Assembly (NCBI RefSeq): GCF_012641275.1
Contig: NZ_JABAIA010000001.1
Span: 2,480,001-2,544,000, forward strand
Origin: Chitinophaga varians
Lineage (GTDB): Bacteria > Bacteroidota > Bacteroidia > Chitinophagales > Chitinophagaceae
DNA length: 64,000 nucleotides
Direction of reading: 5' to 3'
Of this stretch, positions 34,720 through 41,971 are shown piece after piece. Position 1 is the stretch's first letter; each line of letters begins with the position of its first letter. The notes beneath the pieces were generated by a model, which made no database searches, was not told where the DNA came from, and saw only the letters and a program-made list of their open reading frames with translations. The position numbers and the translations under genes are program-made.

Positions 34720-35628
34720 ATGTACCAGCAATATATGGATGGACTTTTGCGTGGAGAGATAAAAGCGCTGGCCCGTTGTATTTCTCTGGTGGAAAATGAA
34801 GCGACCGGTTATGAAATGCTGCTGGAACAACTGCCGGACAACAGTCACACTAAAGTGGTGGGCGTTACCGGTCCTCCCGGCGCCGGTAAAAGTACCCTGG
34901 TCAACGCACTCATCAGCCACCTGCTGGCATCAGGAAAAAGAGTAGCCATCATTGCAGTAGACCCTTCTTCCCCTTTTAATTTCGGCGCCTTGCTGGGCGA
35001 CAGGATCCGGATGGCGCAACATTTCGGAGACCCTAATGTATTTATCCGTTCCATGGCCAGCCGTGGCGCGCTGGGCGGCCTTAGCCCGAAAATCATTGAA
35101 GTCAGCGATCTGATAAAAGCTGCCGGCTTCGATTACCTCTTCATAGAAACCGTGGGCGTAGGCCAGAGCGAAGTGGAAATTGCCGGCATCGCCGACACTA
35201 CCATTGTGGTAGTAGTGCCCGAAGCAGGAGATGAAATCCAGACCATGAAAGCAGGCCTGATGGAGATCGCAGACATTTTTGTGGTCAACAAGGCAGACCG
35301 TGATAATGCAGACAGCTTCGTAAAAAATCTGCGTTTGCTGGCCCATAGCAAACAACAGGAACATTGGGAGATCCCTGTCCTCAAATCCATCGCCACCCAA
35401 CAGGAAGGGATAAACGAAATTACCACAGCTATTGTCCGGCATCATGAGGCCGTGCAACACCAGCACCAGCGGCATTCCCTGCTGCTGGCGGAAAAGGCCT
35501 ACCAGCTTATACAGTACCGCCGCATGCACGATATCAGCAAAAAGACACTACAAGCAGAAATACAGGCACAGATAGCACAACAGTCATTTAACCTGTACCG
35601 CTACGTATCAGAAAAGGCGGGTCGCTAA
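34720..35628 (+). CDS. meaB: MeaB/ArgK-type GTPase (methylmalonyl-CoA mutase chaperone)
   Basis: A 302-residue G3E-family GTPase that protects and reloads B12-dependent methylmalonyl-CoA mutase. Walker A GPPGAGKSTLVNAL (about 50-63), AVDPSSPFNFGALLGDRIRM, ETVGVGQSEVEIAG (switch region) and the base-recognition VVNKADR are all intact. The start is the ATG at 34720; a TTG two codons earlier is also in frame. The mutase genes are not in this window. Confidence 0.92.
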   Translation: MYQQYMDGLLRGEIKALARCISLVENEATGYEMLLEQLPDNSHTKVVGVTGPPGAGKSTLVNALISHLLASGKRVAIIAVDPSSPFNFGALLGDRIRMAQHFGDPNVFIRSMASRGALGGLSPKIIEVSDLIKAAGFDYLFIETVGVGQSEVEIAGIADTTIVVVVPEAGDEIQTMKAGLMEIADIFVVNKADRDNADSFVKNLRLLAHSKQQEHWEIPVLKSIATQQEGINEITTAIVRHHEAVQHQHQRHSLLLAEKAYQLIQYRRMHDISKKTLQAEIQAQIAQQSFNLYRYVSEKAGR

Positions 35629-35635
35629 ATTTTAT

Positions 35636-35643
35636 TATCTTTG
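35636..35643 (+). promoter_or_regulatory. Candidate -7 element for the SMR exporter leader
   Basis: TATCTTTG, an exact consensus match, 8 bp after the meaB stop. It would start transcription near 35648-35651, giving a leader of about 135 nt before the exporter gene. Confidence 0.55.
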
Positions 35644-35786
35644 CCGCATGCGGACAACCTCTTTCGGCATATCCATCGCTTACGCAGTATTCAACTACGG
35701 CCTCTGATCCTGAGGCTGCGGGCTTTTGTTGTCCCCACTCTTTCCTCTTACACAAATTTTATTTTTCACGTATAAATCTGGTTATT
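35644..35786 (+). promoter_or_regulatory. Structured leader with small frame upstream of the SMR exporter
   Basis: The leader begins with a perfect palindrome CCGCATGCGG (35644-35653). A 19-codon frame (35648-35707, peptide MRTTSFGISIAYAVFNYGL) starts at or next to the expected transcript start. GGACAAC (35652-35658) can pair with GTTGTCC (35728-35734), enclosing the hairpin GCCTC-N7-GAGGC and GCGGGCTTTTG. This suggests a regulatory leader. It does not visibly match the guanidine riboswitch classes I can recall. Confidence 0.4.
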
Positions 35787-36113
35787 ATGGCTTGGTTATT
35801 CCTGCTTATAGGCGGACTATTTGAAGTTGGCTTTACTGTTTCACTGAAGTATTCTGAGAATTTTTCAAAGCTATGGCCTTCAGTGTCCTTTTTTATCTGT
35901 ATTACGCTGAGTTTCTTTTTCCTGAACAAAGCGATCAACAACGGCTTGCCCATTGGGACTTCCTACGCTGTATGGACAGGCATCGGCGCGGCAGGTACCG
36001 CTATTGCAGGTATGATCTTTTTTAAAGAGCCGGCGGCTATGTGGCGTATATTTTTTCTGGTGATGCTGATTGGTTCTATTGCAGGACTGAAAGCCGTTTC
36101 CGGAGGCGAATAA
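35787..36113 (+). CDS. SMR-family exporter, SugE/Gdx type
   Basis: A 108-residue small multidrug resistance protein with four transmembrane helices and the key Glu13 in LLIGGLFEVGFTVSLKYS. The segment NKAINNGLPIGTSYAVWTGIGAAG matches the SugE/Gdx branch, whose studied members export guanidinium, rather than the EmrE branch. An embedded start MAWLFLLIGG is typical. A short hairpin with a T-rich tail follows. Confidence 0.9.
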   Translation: MAWLFLLIGGLFEVGFTVSLKYSENFSKLWPSVSFFICITLSFFFLNKAINNGLPIGTSYAVWTGIGAAGTAIAGMIFFKEPAAMWRIFFLVMLIGSIAGLKAVSGGE

Positions 36114-36127
36114 TAATATTCCGGCAG

Positions 36128-36158
36128 GGCGCCCGCATCAGGCGGTGCGCCTTGTTTT
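36128..36158 (+). terminator. Terminator of the SMR exporter gene
   Basis: An imperfect GC hairpin (GGGCGCCCGC / GCGGTGCGCC) followed by TTGTTTTTAT. It overlaps the end of the convergent ClC gene. Confidence 0.55.
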
Positions 36159-37409
36159 TATCAGCGGCCATGATACCAGTACGGCGATGATGACCGCTCC
36201 TGTTACCGGCAGCGCCGCCGGCAGATAATGTGTCAATTCGAGCATCAACACAATGGCCGTCAGCCAGGCCCTTGTAACGCCGGCAAACAAAGCCGCCATG
36301 CCTATTATTGCGGCCAGTACGGGGCTAGTTGCCACACCGGGACATATGCCCAGTGCCACTACCGCCAATAACATTCCTATGGCCCCTCCCATAATGAGCA
36401 GGGGCGTGATAGTGGTCCCCGTATTATTTCCACTGGTGAAAAACAGCCAGGCTATCAGTTTCACAATACCCGCCACAAATAACAATTGCAGCGTAACATG
36501 TGCCCGCAGCAGATCGCTGCCATAGGCTTCCCCGTTACCCAGGCTTTCCGGCGCCAGGTAGCCCAATACGCCTATGGGAACAGCTGTCAGCAGCAGCCAC
36601 CAGGGATTGTGCCGTCTGAGCCGTTCTGCCAGCCGGGCAAGGCCGCGGGAAGCCCGGACAATGCCTGCGGACATCAATCCGATGATCAATCCCAATACCA
36701 TATACATCAGTAAACCGGGACCGTTCAGGAGCGGCAGGGGACAATCCACCGTAAAAAACGGTTGCATGTCCCGGAAGCAATAGTGGGCGAGACCTCCCAC
36801 TATAATAGCCGCCAGTACCGGCAGCAGGGTAAACAGTGACCTGCTGACGAGCCACAGCTCCAGCGCCAGTAGCAGGGCTGATACCGGAGCACCGAAATAC
36901 CAGGCTACTGCCGCAGCCGCTCCTGCCACCAGCAGGAGATGCGCTTCGGGGCGGGAGATCCGCAGCAACCGCTGCCCCTGGATGGCGGCGGCGCCGGCAA
37001 TCAGCATCACAGGTCCTTCTACGCCCAACGGCGCGCCGGTGCCGATATTAACGGCCAGCGCAGGCAGTTTTAGTGCCGGCATGCGCTTCCTGAGCAACAG
37101 CAACGACAAACAGGCGCCAGCTACCGGGATGAACAGTAACCAGATGCCCATCTCGCTTTCTGCCAGCAGGCGTGCTTCCGTTGTTAGTTCCCCGAAAAAG
37201 GCCAGACTGGTTATAAGCCGGATGAGCCATAACAGCCCTATTCCCACGCCCACAGTGAGTATTCCCGCTCCAGCGCCCAGCGCCGTGAGGTAAAAAACAC
37301 GTCGTAAATACCCCTCTCCGGGAATTATTTTAAAATTTTCTTTGTCTTCGGATAGTACGGAGTGGATACCAAGACCGTTTCTATATAAGCGTGTCAGAAT
37401 ACTTTTCAT
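36138..37409 (-). CDS. ClC-family chloride channel or Cl-/H+ antiporter
   Basis: A 423-residue integral membrane protein with the ClC helix pattern. The gating-glutamate motif is present as GAPLGVEGPVMLIAG (Glu of GxEGP, about residue 134). The later GKxxxxxxxxGSGxxGGxFxP-type region is represented by FFTSGNNTGTTITPLLIMGG, with Ile for Phe. No cytoplasmic CBS domains. The first ion-binding GSGIP-like motif is not obvious (LPALAVNIGTGAP follows instead), so ion selectivity is uncertain. Confidence 0.85.
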   Translation of the reverse strand: MKSILTRLYRNGLGIHSVLSEDKENFKIIPGEGYLRRVFYLTALGAGAGILTVGVGIGLLWLIRLITSLAFFGELTTEARLLAESEMGIWLLFIPVAGACLSLLLLRKRMPALKLPALAVNIGTGAPLGVEGPVMLIAGAAAIQGQRLLRISRPEAHLLLVAGAAAAVAWYFGAPVSALLLALELWLVSRSLFTLLPVLAAIIVGGLAHYCFRDMQPFFTVDCPLPLLNGPGLLMYMVLGLIIGLMSAGIVRASRGLARLAERLRRHNPWWLLLTAVPIGVLGYLAPESLGNGEAYGSDLLRAHVTLQLLFVAGIVKLIAWLFFTSGNNTGTTITPLLIMGGAIGMLLAVVALGICPGVATSPVLAAIIGMAALFAGVTRAWLTAIVLMLELTHYLPAALPVTGAVIIAVLVSWPLIKTRRTA

Positions 37410-37532
37410 TACGATAGTTCAAAATACCTGGTTAACAGGTGATCAAAACTATACAGTTCAACCGAAAATCTCAAATTAATTCAAACCCATATAGCTGCGC
37501 AAAACAGAAAGGGTACCGCAAATAAAAATGTT

Positions 37533-37556
37533 GTTGCAATTGCACAATGTTGCAAC
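37533..37556. promoter_or_regulatory. TTGCAA-type inverted repeat in the protoglobin promoter
   Basis: GTTGCAA (37533-37539) and TTGCAAC (37550-37556) form an inverted repeat. The inner segment contains CAATGTTGCAA, shared with the operator upstream of merC at 62787. It lies 18-41 bp before the -7 element, where a regulator would compete with polymerase. Confidence 0.45.
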
Positions 37557-37573
37557 TGAATAGGATTCCTTAC

Positions 37574-37581
37574 TATATTTG
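37574..37581 (+). promoter_or_regulatory. Candidate -7 element of the protoglobin gene
   Basis: TATATTTG, an exact consensus match 46 bp upstream of the ATG at 37628. Confidence 0.55.
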
Positions 37582-37627
37582 CACATGACCATTATCTAAT
37601 TGCAGCAGTTCAAAACGTACGTAAGCT

Positions 37628-38206
37628 ATGATTAACGCAGCTGAGCGGTCATCAATGATTCCCGAGCCCCAAAGCACTTCTGTTGATGCACAGGTATTGA
37701 TCAAGATCAAACGCATGATGCTATTCACACATGAAGACGAACAATATCTGACGATGGCAGGGGAGATACTGGCGCCTCATGCGGAAGAAATATTGAACCA
37801 GTGGTATGAGCATATTGTCAGCAATAATTATCTCGCTCACTACTTCACCAGCAGCGGGGCGCCGGACCTGGATTATCTGAACAGTCTCCGGCCTCATTTC
37901 AATGCCTGGATCACCAGTTTGTGCCGGCGTCGTGACAGTCACCGATGGTGGGAATTTGAAGAGCGTATTGCCCGGCAGTTGCAGTTGAGGAATGTTCCGC
38001 TTGACGATTTACATGCCCTGTCACCGGTATATCTGCGGTACATGACAACTTTCGTATTTCCGGTCAGTGAAGCCGGCCGTTATTTTATCAATCATGCAGG
38101 ATACAGTGGGCCCGAAGCCGCCGCTATGCACCAGGCCTGGTTTAAGGCCGTGAGCCTGAGTGCTTTATTATGGATTTATCCTGGCGGGCAGCCGGCCCCT
38201 TTTTGA
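37628..38206 (+). CDS. Protoglobin-domain protein
   Basis: A 192-residue single-domain protein resembling protoglobins and the sensor domain of globin-coupled sensors. The segments MMLFTHEDEQYLTMAGEILA, EEILNQWYEHIVSNNYLAHYF, LRPHFNAWITSLCRR (probable proximal His) and LSPVYLRYMTTFVFP follow the globin helices. No output domain is attached. Such proteins bind O2, CO or NO. The DUF2024 gene starts 31 bp downstream on the same strand, so both may be one transcript. Confidence 0.78.
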   Translation: MINAAERSSMIPEPQSTSVDAQVLIKIKRMMLFTHEDEQYLTMAGEILAPHAEEILNQWYEHIVSNNYLAHYFTSSGAPDLDYLNSLRPHFNAWITSLCRRRDSHRWWEFEERIARQLQLRNVPLDDLHALSPVYLRYMTTFVFPVSEAGRYFINHAGYSGPEAAAMHQAWFKAVSLSALLWIYPGGQPAPF

Positions 38207-38237
38207 TATTTTTCCCTCACCCCCCAAAACTATATTT

Positions 38238-38498
38238 ATGGAAGTGGCCGTATACAAGGCTTGCGCAAAAAAGAGGACAGGAGGCGTTCTTCTCTTTGAC
38301 ATTATCGTACCTCCCGATACGGCATTTGCCGCTGTATTGGCCTATGGGAGCGCTTTTCTACAGGGCCGCCTGCAGGAAAACCTGCCGGTAAGCAGCCGGG
38401 ACTGCCGGTTTAGCTATACCACAGAAACCGTTCCCCGCTGGGAGCTGCAGATATCCGAACAGGGATATTATATTCACGAATCCCAAGGATGTCACTAA
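38238..38498 (+). CDS. DUF2024 family protein
   Basis: An 86-residue protein matching the DUF2024 pattern: VAVYKACAKKRTGGVLLFDIIVP at the start, split by the usual K-R-x-G turn, then YGSAFLQGR, SSRDCRFSYTTE and a C-terminal GYYIHESQGCH. Two conserved-looking cysteines (Cys10 near the start and Cys85 near the end) and one in RDCRF may be redox-active or bind metal. Function unknown. The ATG at 38238 is chosen for the family start. Confidence 0.78.
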   Translation: MEVAVYKACAKKRTGGVLLFDIIVPPDTAFAAVLAYGSAFLQGRLQENLPVSSRDCRFSYTTETVPRWELQISEQGYYIHESQGCH

Positions 38499-38562
38499 TA
38501 TGCTATTTACAAGCAGGCTTTATTATTGTACCTTGCCCCGCTAATTAAGGACAGTAGTAAAT

Positions 38563-39171
38563 ATGGGGAAAGTTTCCACATTCAGCCCCGCGCAGCAGGC
38601 AGAAAACACACCAAGCAAAATTGTGGTTGCTCTTGAGCGCTTATCAGAGGCTTTCAGGGTGCTCCTTTGGCAGGAGGCCACGCAATATGGGTTGAGTCCC
38701 ATACAAATTCAGGTACTGACGTTCCTACTCCATTATCCGGAAGAGCAACGTACAGTAACCTCGTTGGCGTTGTATTTCAACATGACAAAAGCCACCATCA
38801 GCGACGCTGTGAAATCGCTGGAGCAAAAAAATTACCTGGTAAGAAAGCCGAGCCAAACGGATACCAGGAGCCATTCCCTGCACCTGTTGAAGGAAGGACG
38901 TGCCATCGCCAAAAAGGTAGAGCACTTCGCCGCACCGATGCAGGAAGCCGTAGCAGCCAGTCCTGTGAAAGAACAGGGCATACTGCTGGAGCAACTGATG
39001 CAGCTGATTTATCAGCTGAACCAGCAGGAGGTGATCACTCATCAGCCGATGTGCTTCAATTGCGAACATTTCGCAAGCAGCAAAAAAGGCCCTTATTGCA
39101 ATGAGCTGGGAATCTCCCTGAAGCAGGCCAACCTGCGGGTAGACTGTCCGGTATTTGAAACCAGAGACTAG
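38563..39171 (+). CDS. MarR-family regulator with C-terminal cysteine cluster
   Basis: A 202-residue protein: a winged-helix MarR domain (about 20-155, with TVTSLALYFNMTKATISDAVKSLE split around the recognition helix and the wing RKPSQTDTRSHSLHL) plus an extra tail. The tail has four cysteines, Cys164, Cys167, Cys179 and Cys195 (C-x2-C-x11-C-x15-C), in MCFNCEHF, GPYCN and VDCPVFE. This spacing suits a zinc or iron-sulfur site, so the regulator may sense metal or redox state. Target unknown; 64 bp after DUF2024 on the same strand. Confidence 0.85.
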   Translation: MGKVSTFSPAQQAENTPSKIVVALERLSEAFRVLLWQEATQYGLSPIQIQVLTFLLHYPEEQRTVTSLALYFNMTKATISDAVKSLEQKNYLVRKPSQTDTRSHSLHLLKEGRAIAKKVEHFAAPMQEAVAASPVKEQGILLEQLMQLIYQLNQQEVITHQPMCFNCEHFASSKKGPYCNELGISLKQANLRVDCPVFETRD

Positions 39172-39274
39172 GCCGGGATTCAGCGCTTGTCCGGTGTGAG
39201 TGTTTTGTTGTATGTTTTCGGGAGATGCCAACTATTTTTCCTGCCTTTCAGCAGAACGCTCCTCCGGGAGCCTG

Positions 39275-39751
39275 TCAGGGTTGCACCCGCGGCAATTGTA
39301 AGGTCATTTCATTATCTCCGGCCAGGAACCCCAGCTTTTCGTAGAGCAAACGCCCGTCTTTGCTGGCATGCAGGCTCAGTTTACCCGTGTTACGATCCTT
39401 TGCCTCTATTATGAGCCTTTCCATTAAGGCCCTGGCAATCCCTTGCCCACGGTAAGCGGGCAGCGTATATACATTGAGGATATAGGCCACCTGGCCATCG
39501 AGGTTATGATAGAGGGGCGGCTGGTTATAGAAAACGATACCTGCGCTGGCCACTATCACGCCATTATCTTCGGCAAACAAGTTTACAAAATCTCCCTGGG
39601 GAAGGTGTTCCTGAAGGTAAGCAGTGATCTTTTCCTGCAACAGCACGTCGCGGGAGGCATCTGCCTGTGGGTACACTTCTTTGAGAAACTGAAGACGCAA
39701 TGATACCGTTTGTGGAATGTCCCGGATATCCGCTTTGCGATAGGTAATCAT
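39275..39751 (-). CDS. GNAT-family N-acetyltransferase
   Basis: A 158-residue GNAT protein. The acetyl-CoA binding signature is VAYILNVYTLPAYRGQGIAR followed by ALMERLI (about 88-115), and the final strand-helix region is HASKDGRLLYEKLGFL. It transfers an acetyl group to an amine; the substrate cannot be predicted. The start at 39751 (MITYRKADIRD) is favoured over an ATG four codons upstream. Confidence 0.88.
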   Translation of the reverse strand: MITYRKADIRDIPQTVSLRLQFLKEVYPQADASRDVLLQEKITAYLQEHLPQGDFVNLFAEDNGVIVASAGIVFYNQPPLYHNLDGQVAYILNVYTLPAYRGQGIARALMERLIIEAKDRNTGKLSLHASKDGRLLYEKLGFLAGDNEMTLQLPRVQP

Positions 39752-39796
39752 AGTGACAAACAAAAGGGGTTAAAACATTGCAGCAAACGCGGGTGA

Positions 39797-40015
39797 TCAG
39801 GATGCTTCCCTGTTGCTTTTCCACCAGCGGAAAGCCAACAGGCCAATGATGGCCAGTGGCGTAAATGCCAACATCAGAATACCGTTGTTCAATCCTTTTG
39901 CAGGACCTTCTCCCAACTGCTGTGCTGTTTTGGTACAAAGTGAGCATTGCGCCATCAGCGGAGAACTCATCACCGTCAGCATTACAGTCAGCAGAAACAA
40001 ACACAGCTTATTCAT
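39797..40015 (-). CDS. Small membrane protein of the cytochrome oxidase cluster
   Basis: A 72-residue protein with a signal peptide or first helix (about 1-22), the segment CSLCTKTAQQLGEG holding a CxxC pair at the start of the mature protein, and one transmembrane helix (about 46-65) ending FRWWKSNREAS. Proteins with this layout recur at the end of Bacteroidota oxidase clusters. The exposed CxxC could bind copper or take part in thiol transfer (inference). It has its own candidate promoter. Confidence 0.7.
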   Translation of the reverse strand: MNKLCLFLLTVMLTVMSSPLMAQCSLCTKTAQQLGEGPAKGLNNGILMLAFTPLAIIGLLAFRWWKSNREAS

Positions 40016-40036
40016 ATCGGCATATTTTAATCAAAA

Positions 40037-40044
40037 CAAAATTA
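40037..40044 (-). promoter_or_regulatory. Candidate -7 element of the small CxxC membrane protein gene
   Basis: The minus strand reads TAATTTTG, a consensus match 21 bp upstream of the start at 40015. Confidence 0.4.
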
Positions 40045-40079
40045 GGTCATCTAACGGAAAAAAATACCGTCGAAATATA

Positions 40080-40652
40080 TCAATGGTAATATGGAGAAAT
40101 CATGATATACACAATTACACCGGTTACAGCCACATAGAACCAGAGAGGCCAGGTAATGCGGGCAATTTTACGGTGACGGGGGATATCGTTCTGGAAGCCA
40201 CGCAGCAGGGTGAACAGCACCAGCGGCACAATAATACCAGCCAGTACAATATGCGTGAGCAACAGGAAATAATATACATAACGGATACCGCCAAGCGTCG
40301 CTTTTTCAGCAGCATCCACCACGCCGTTGTGGTCCACATCGCCAAACCGGGTTTCGGGCGCCAGGGCATGATAAGTAACATACGACAACAGGAAAATAAC
40401 AGACAACCCCACTGCAATCAGGTTAGTGGTTTTATGCGCTTTTACCTGCTGATTTTTGATGAAGTAAAGACTGGCCACCAACAGCACCGCAGTAGCGGAA
40501 TTGAGGATAGCATGGAACAACGGGAGGATTTTGATATCAAAGCCGGGATGAAAATCAGGCTTCGGCAGGAAAAACAGTAAAGCCACCAGCGCAGGGATCA
40601 CGACAGAAACGATGGCAATAGGTGTGTTTAGATTTTTATTCTTTAGTTCCAT
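40080..40652 (-). CDS. DUF420 membrane protein
   Basis: A 190-residue protein with five hydrophobic helices and the histidines typical of DUF420: PLFHAILNSATAVLL, THIVLAGIIVPLVL and RHRKIARITWPLWFYVAVTGVIVY split by its helices. DUF420 members (CtaM-like) accompany heme-copper oxidases and support their assembly in some bacteria. An acidic loop DVDHNGVVDAAE (about 101-112) resembles an EF-hand and is unusual inside this family. Downstream of SCO in the same cluster. Confidence 0.85.
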   Translation of the reverse strand: MELKNKNLNTPIAIVSVVIPALVALLFFLPKPDFHPGFDIKILPLFHAILNSATAVLLVASLYFIKNQQVKAHKTTNLIAVGLSVIFLLSYVTYHALAPETRFGDVDHNGVVDAAEKATLGGIRYVYYFLLLTHIVLAGIIVPLVLFTLLRGFQNDIPRHRKIARITWPLWFYVAVTGVIVYIMISPYYH

Positions 40653-40670
40653 AATATGTTCCGGATATGA

Positions 40671-40718
40671 GAAAGGTGGACAAAGAAAGGTGAAAACCCT
40701 TTCTTTTATCCACCTTTC
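40671..40718. other. Long intercistronic hairpin between SCO and DUF420 genes
   Basis: Outer arms GAAAGGTGGA (40671-40680) and TCCACCTTTC (40709-40718) are perfect, with an inner stem AGAAAGG / CCTTTCTT. There is no T tract on the minus strand, so it may protect or separate the upstream mRNA rather than stop transcription. Confidence 0.55.
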
Positions 40719-40737
40719 ACGATTATTTTATGATTAA

Positions 40738-41430
40738 TCAGCTAAAATTCTTAAACAAACCTTTCAGGAATTTCCAGAATCCCGGGCGGTGCCTGTCTTT
40801 TTCAAGGTACAGGGTGGCGATATCTGTTGCACATTGTTTAACGGCATTGGAATCGAGCCCGTTGTAATATCCTCTGATATGTCTGTTTTTATCGATCAGT
40901 ATGAGCTTTTCCGTGTGAATGAAATCATCCGGTCCGCCGTCACCTTCTGTTACAGAAACGAAGAAGTCGTGTCTGGCGAGGTCATAGATTTCTTTTTTAT
41001 CACCAGTCAGCAGCCACCAGTTGTCCGGATTCACTTGGTAGTCATATCCGTATTTCCGCAGCTTTTGTACTGAATCTCTGACAGGGTCTACTGAGAAAGA
41101 GAGGATCTGGAGCAGCGTATCTGTTTTACCGTAAGCGCTCTGGATCTTTCTCAGGTTTTTAGTCAGGGTAGGGCAGATAGAAGGGCAGGAAGTAAAAAAG
41201 AAATCTACCAGGATCACTTTACCTTCCATATCCTTCAGGCTTACCTGTTGGCCCAGCTGATTGGTCATTTTAAAATCCCTGATCTGGTGGAAAACGGTGT
41301 CGTAAGTGGTTTTGCCATCTTTAACGATCGTGTCCACTCTTTCGGGAATGTAATACTTTGGAATAGGTACTACGTTTTTCCCGTAATGATCTACAATCAG
41401 GTAACCCGTCAGCGGTACCAATATAGCCAA
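40738..41430 (-). CDS. SCO1/SenC family copper-insertion protein (oxidase cluster)
   Basis: A thioredoxin-fold protein of about 230 residues that delivers copper to the CuA centre of cytochrome oxidase. The copper ligands are seen as FFFTSCPSICPTL (CxxxC) and the distal His in DDFIHTEKL. The N-terminal helix anchors it in the inner membrane. The first usable start is TTG at 41430. The reading frame continues upstream through codons for ISRRAILGVA, which would complete a normal signal anchor, but no ATG or GTG occurs before the in-frame stop. Confidence 0.88.
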   Translation of the reverse strand: MAILVPLTGYLIVDHYGKNVVPIPKYYIPERVDTIVKDGKTTYDTVFHQIRDFKMTNQLGQQVSLKDMEGKVILVDFFFTSCPSICPTLTKNLRKIQSAYGKTDTLLQILSFSVDPVRDSVQKLRKYGYDYQVNPDNWWLLTGDKKEIYDLARHDFFVSVTEGDGGPDDFIHTEKLILIDKNRHIRGYYNGLDSNAVKQCATDIATLYLEKDRHRPGFWKFLKGLFKNFS

Positions 41431-41486
41431 TGCAACTCCTAATATAGCCCTGCGTGAGATGACGCTGAAATTTAATAGTCAAAAAC

Positions 41487-41891
41487 TTAGTGGTGTCCGT
41501 GTCCGCCTTCAGCCGGTGCAGTTTTCACTGCTTCAACCGGAGTACCTGGTTTCAGGTCCCTGTTCAGGTTTTTCCATGAATTACCTTCATACAGGAAAGC
41601 GATAATGAACCAGATAAAGAGCAGCAAAGGAAGCAGAACAGTGTAGATCAGGTTTTTGATTTCGCTGCCAAGGTGCATGAACTCGGAAACGATATAAAAT
41701 GCTTTCACTACTGTCAGTCCGATGAACACAGCGTTCAGCAGTACTCTGCTGGGGAAACCTGTTTCCAGGTGTAAAAACGCCAGGCCAACTTCTACCATGG
41801 TTACAGCCAGGAGAATCCAGAAAGTTTTCCAGATCTTTTTGGTAGATGAATCATGATGTGCATGTCCTTCTGCGGTATGCGTATGCTCCAT
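41487..41891 (-). CDS. Cytochrome c oxidase subunit IV-like protein
   Basis: A 134-residue protein with three transmembrane helices (about 25-45, 52-72 and 80-102), as in the prokaryotic subunit IV (CyoD/CtaF) group. The N terminus (MEHTHTAEGHAHHD) and C terminus (GGHGHH) are His-rich, a feature that may buffer copper. It lies between subunit III and SCO genes. Confidence 0.85.
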   Translation of the reverse strand: MEHTHTAEGHAHHDSSTKKIWKTFWILLAVTMVEVGLAFLHLETGFPSRVLLNAVFIGLTVVKAFYIVSEFMHLGSEIKNLIYTVLLPLLLFIWFIIAFLYEGNSWKNLNRDLKPGTPVEAVKTAPAEGGHGHH

Positions 41892-41971
41892 TCCTATTGA
41901 GATTAAATAAATTCTAAAATGCGATAATTCTAATTACAAACCTTGTATTCGTTGCAGCTGATACTTCCTGA

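Noticed and set aside
35644..35786. Known guanidine riboswitch upstream of the SMR gene
   Set aside because: I could not find the conserved sequence signatures I associate with the guanidine classes; kept only as an unassigned leader.
38667..39104. Second frame overlapping the MarR gene
   Set aside because: Same-strand shadow of the MarR gene with no domain of its own.
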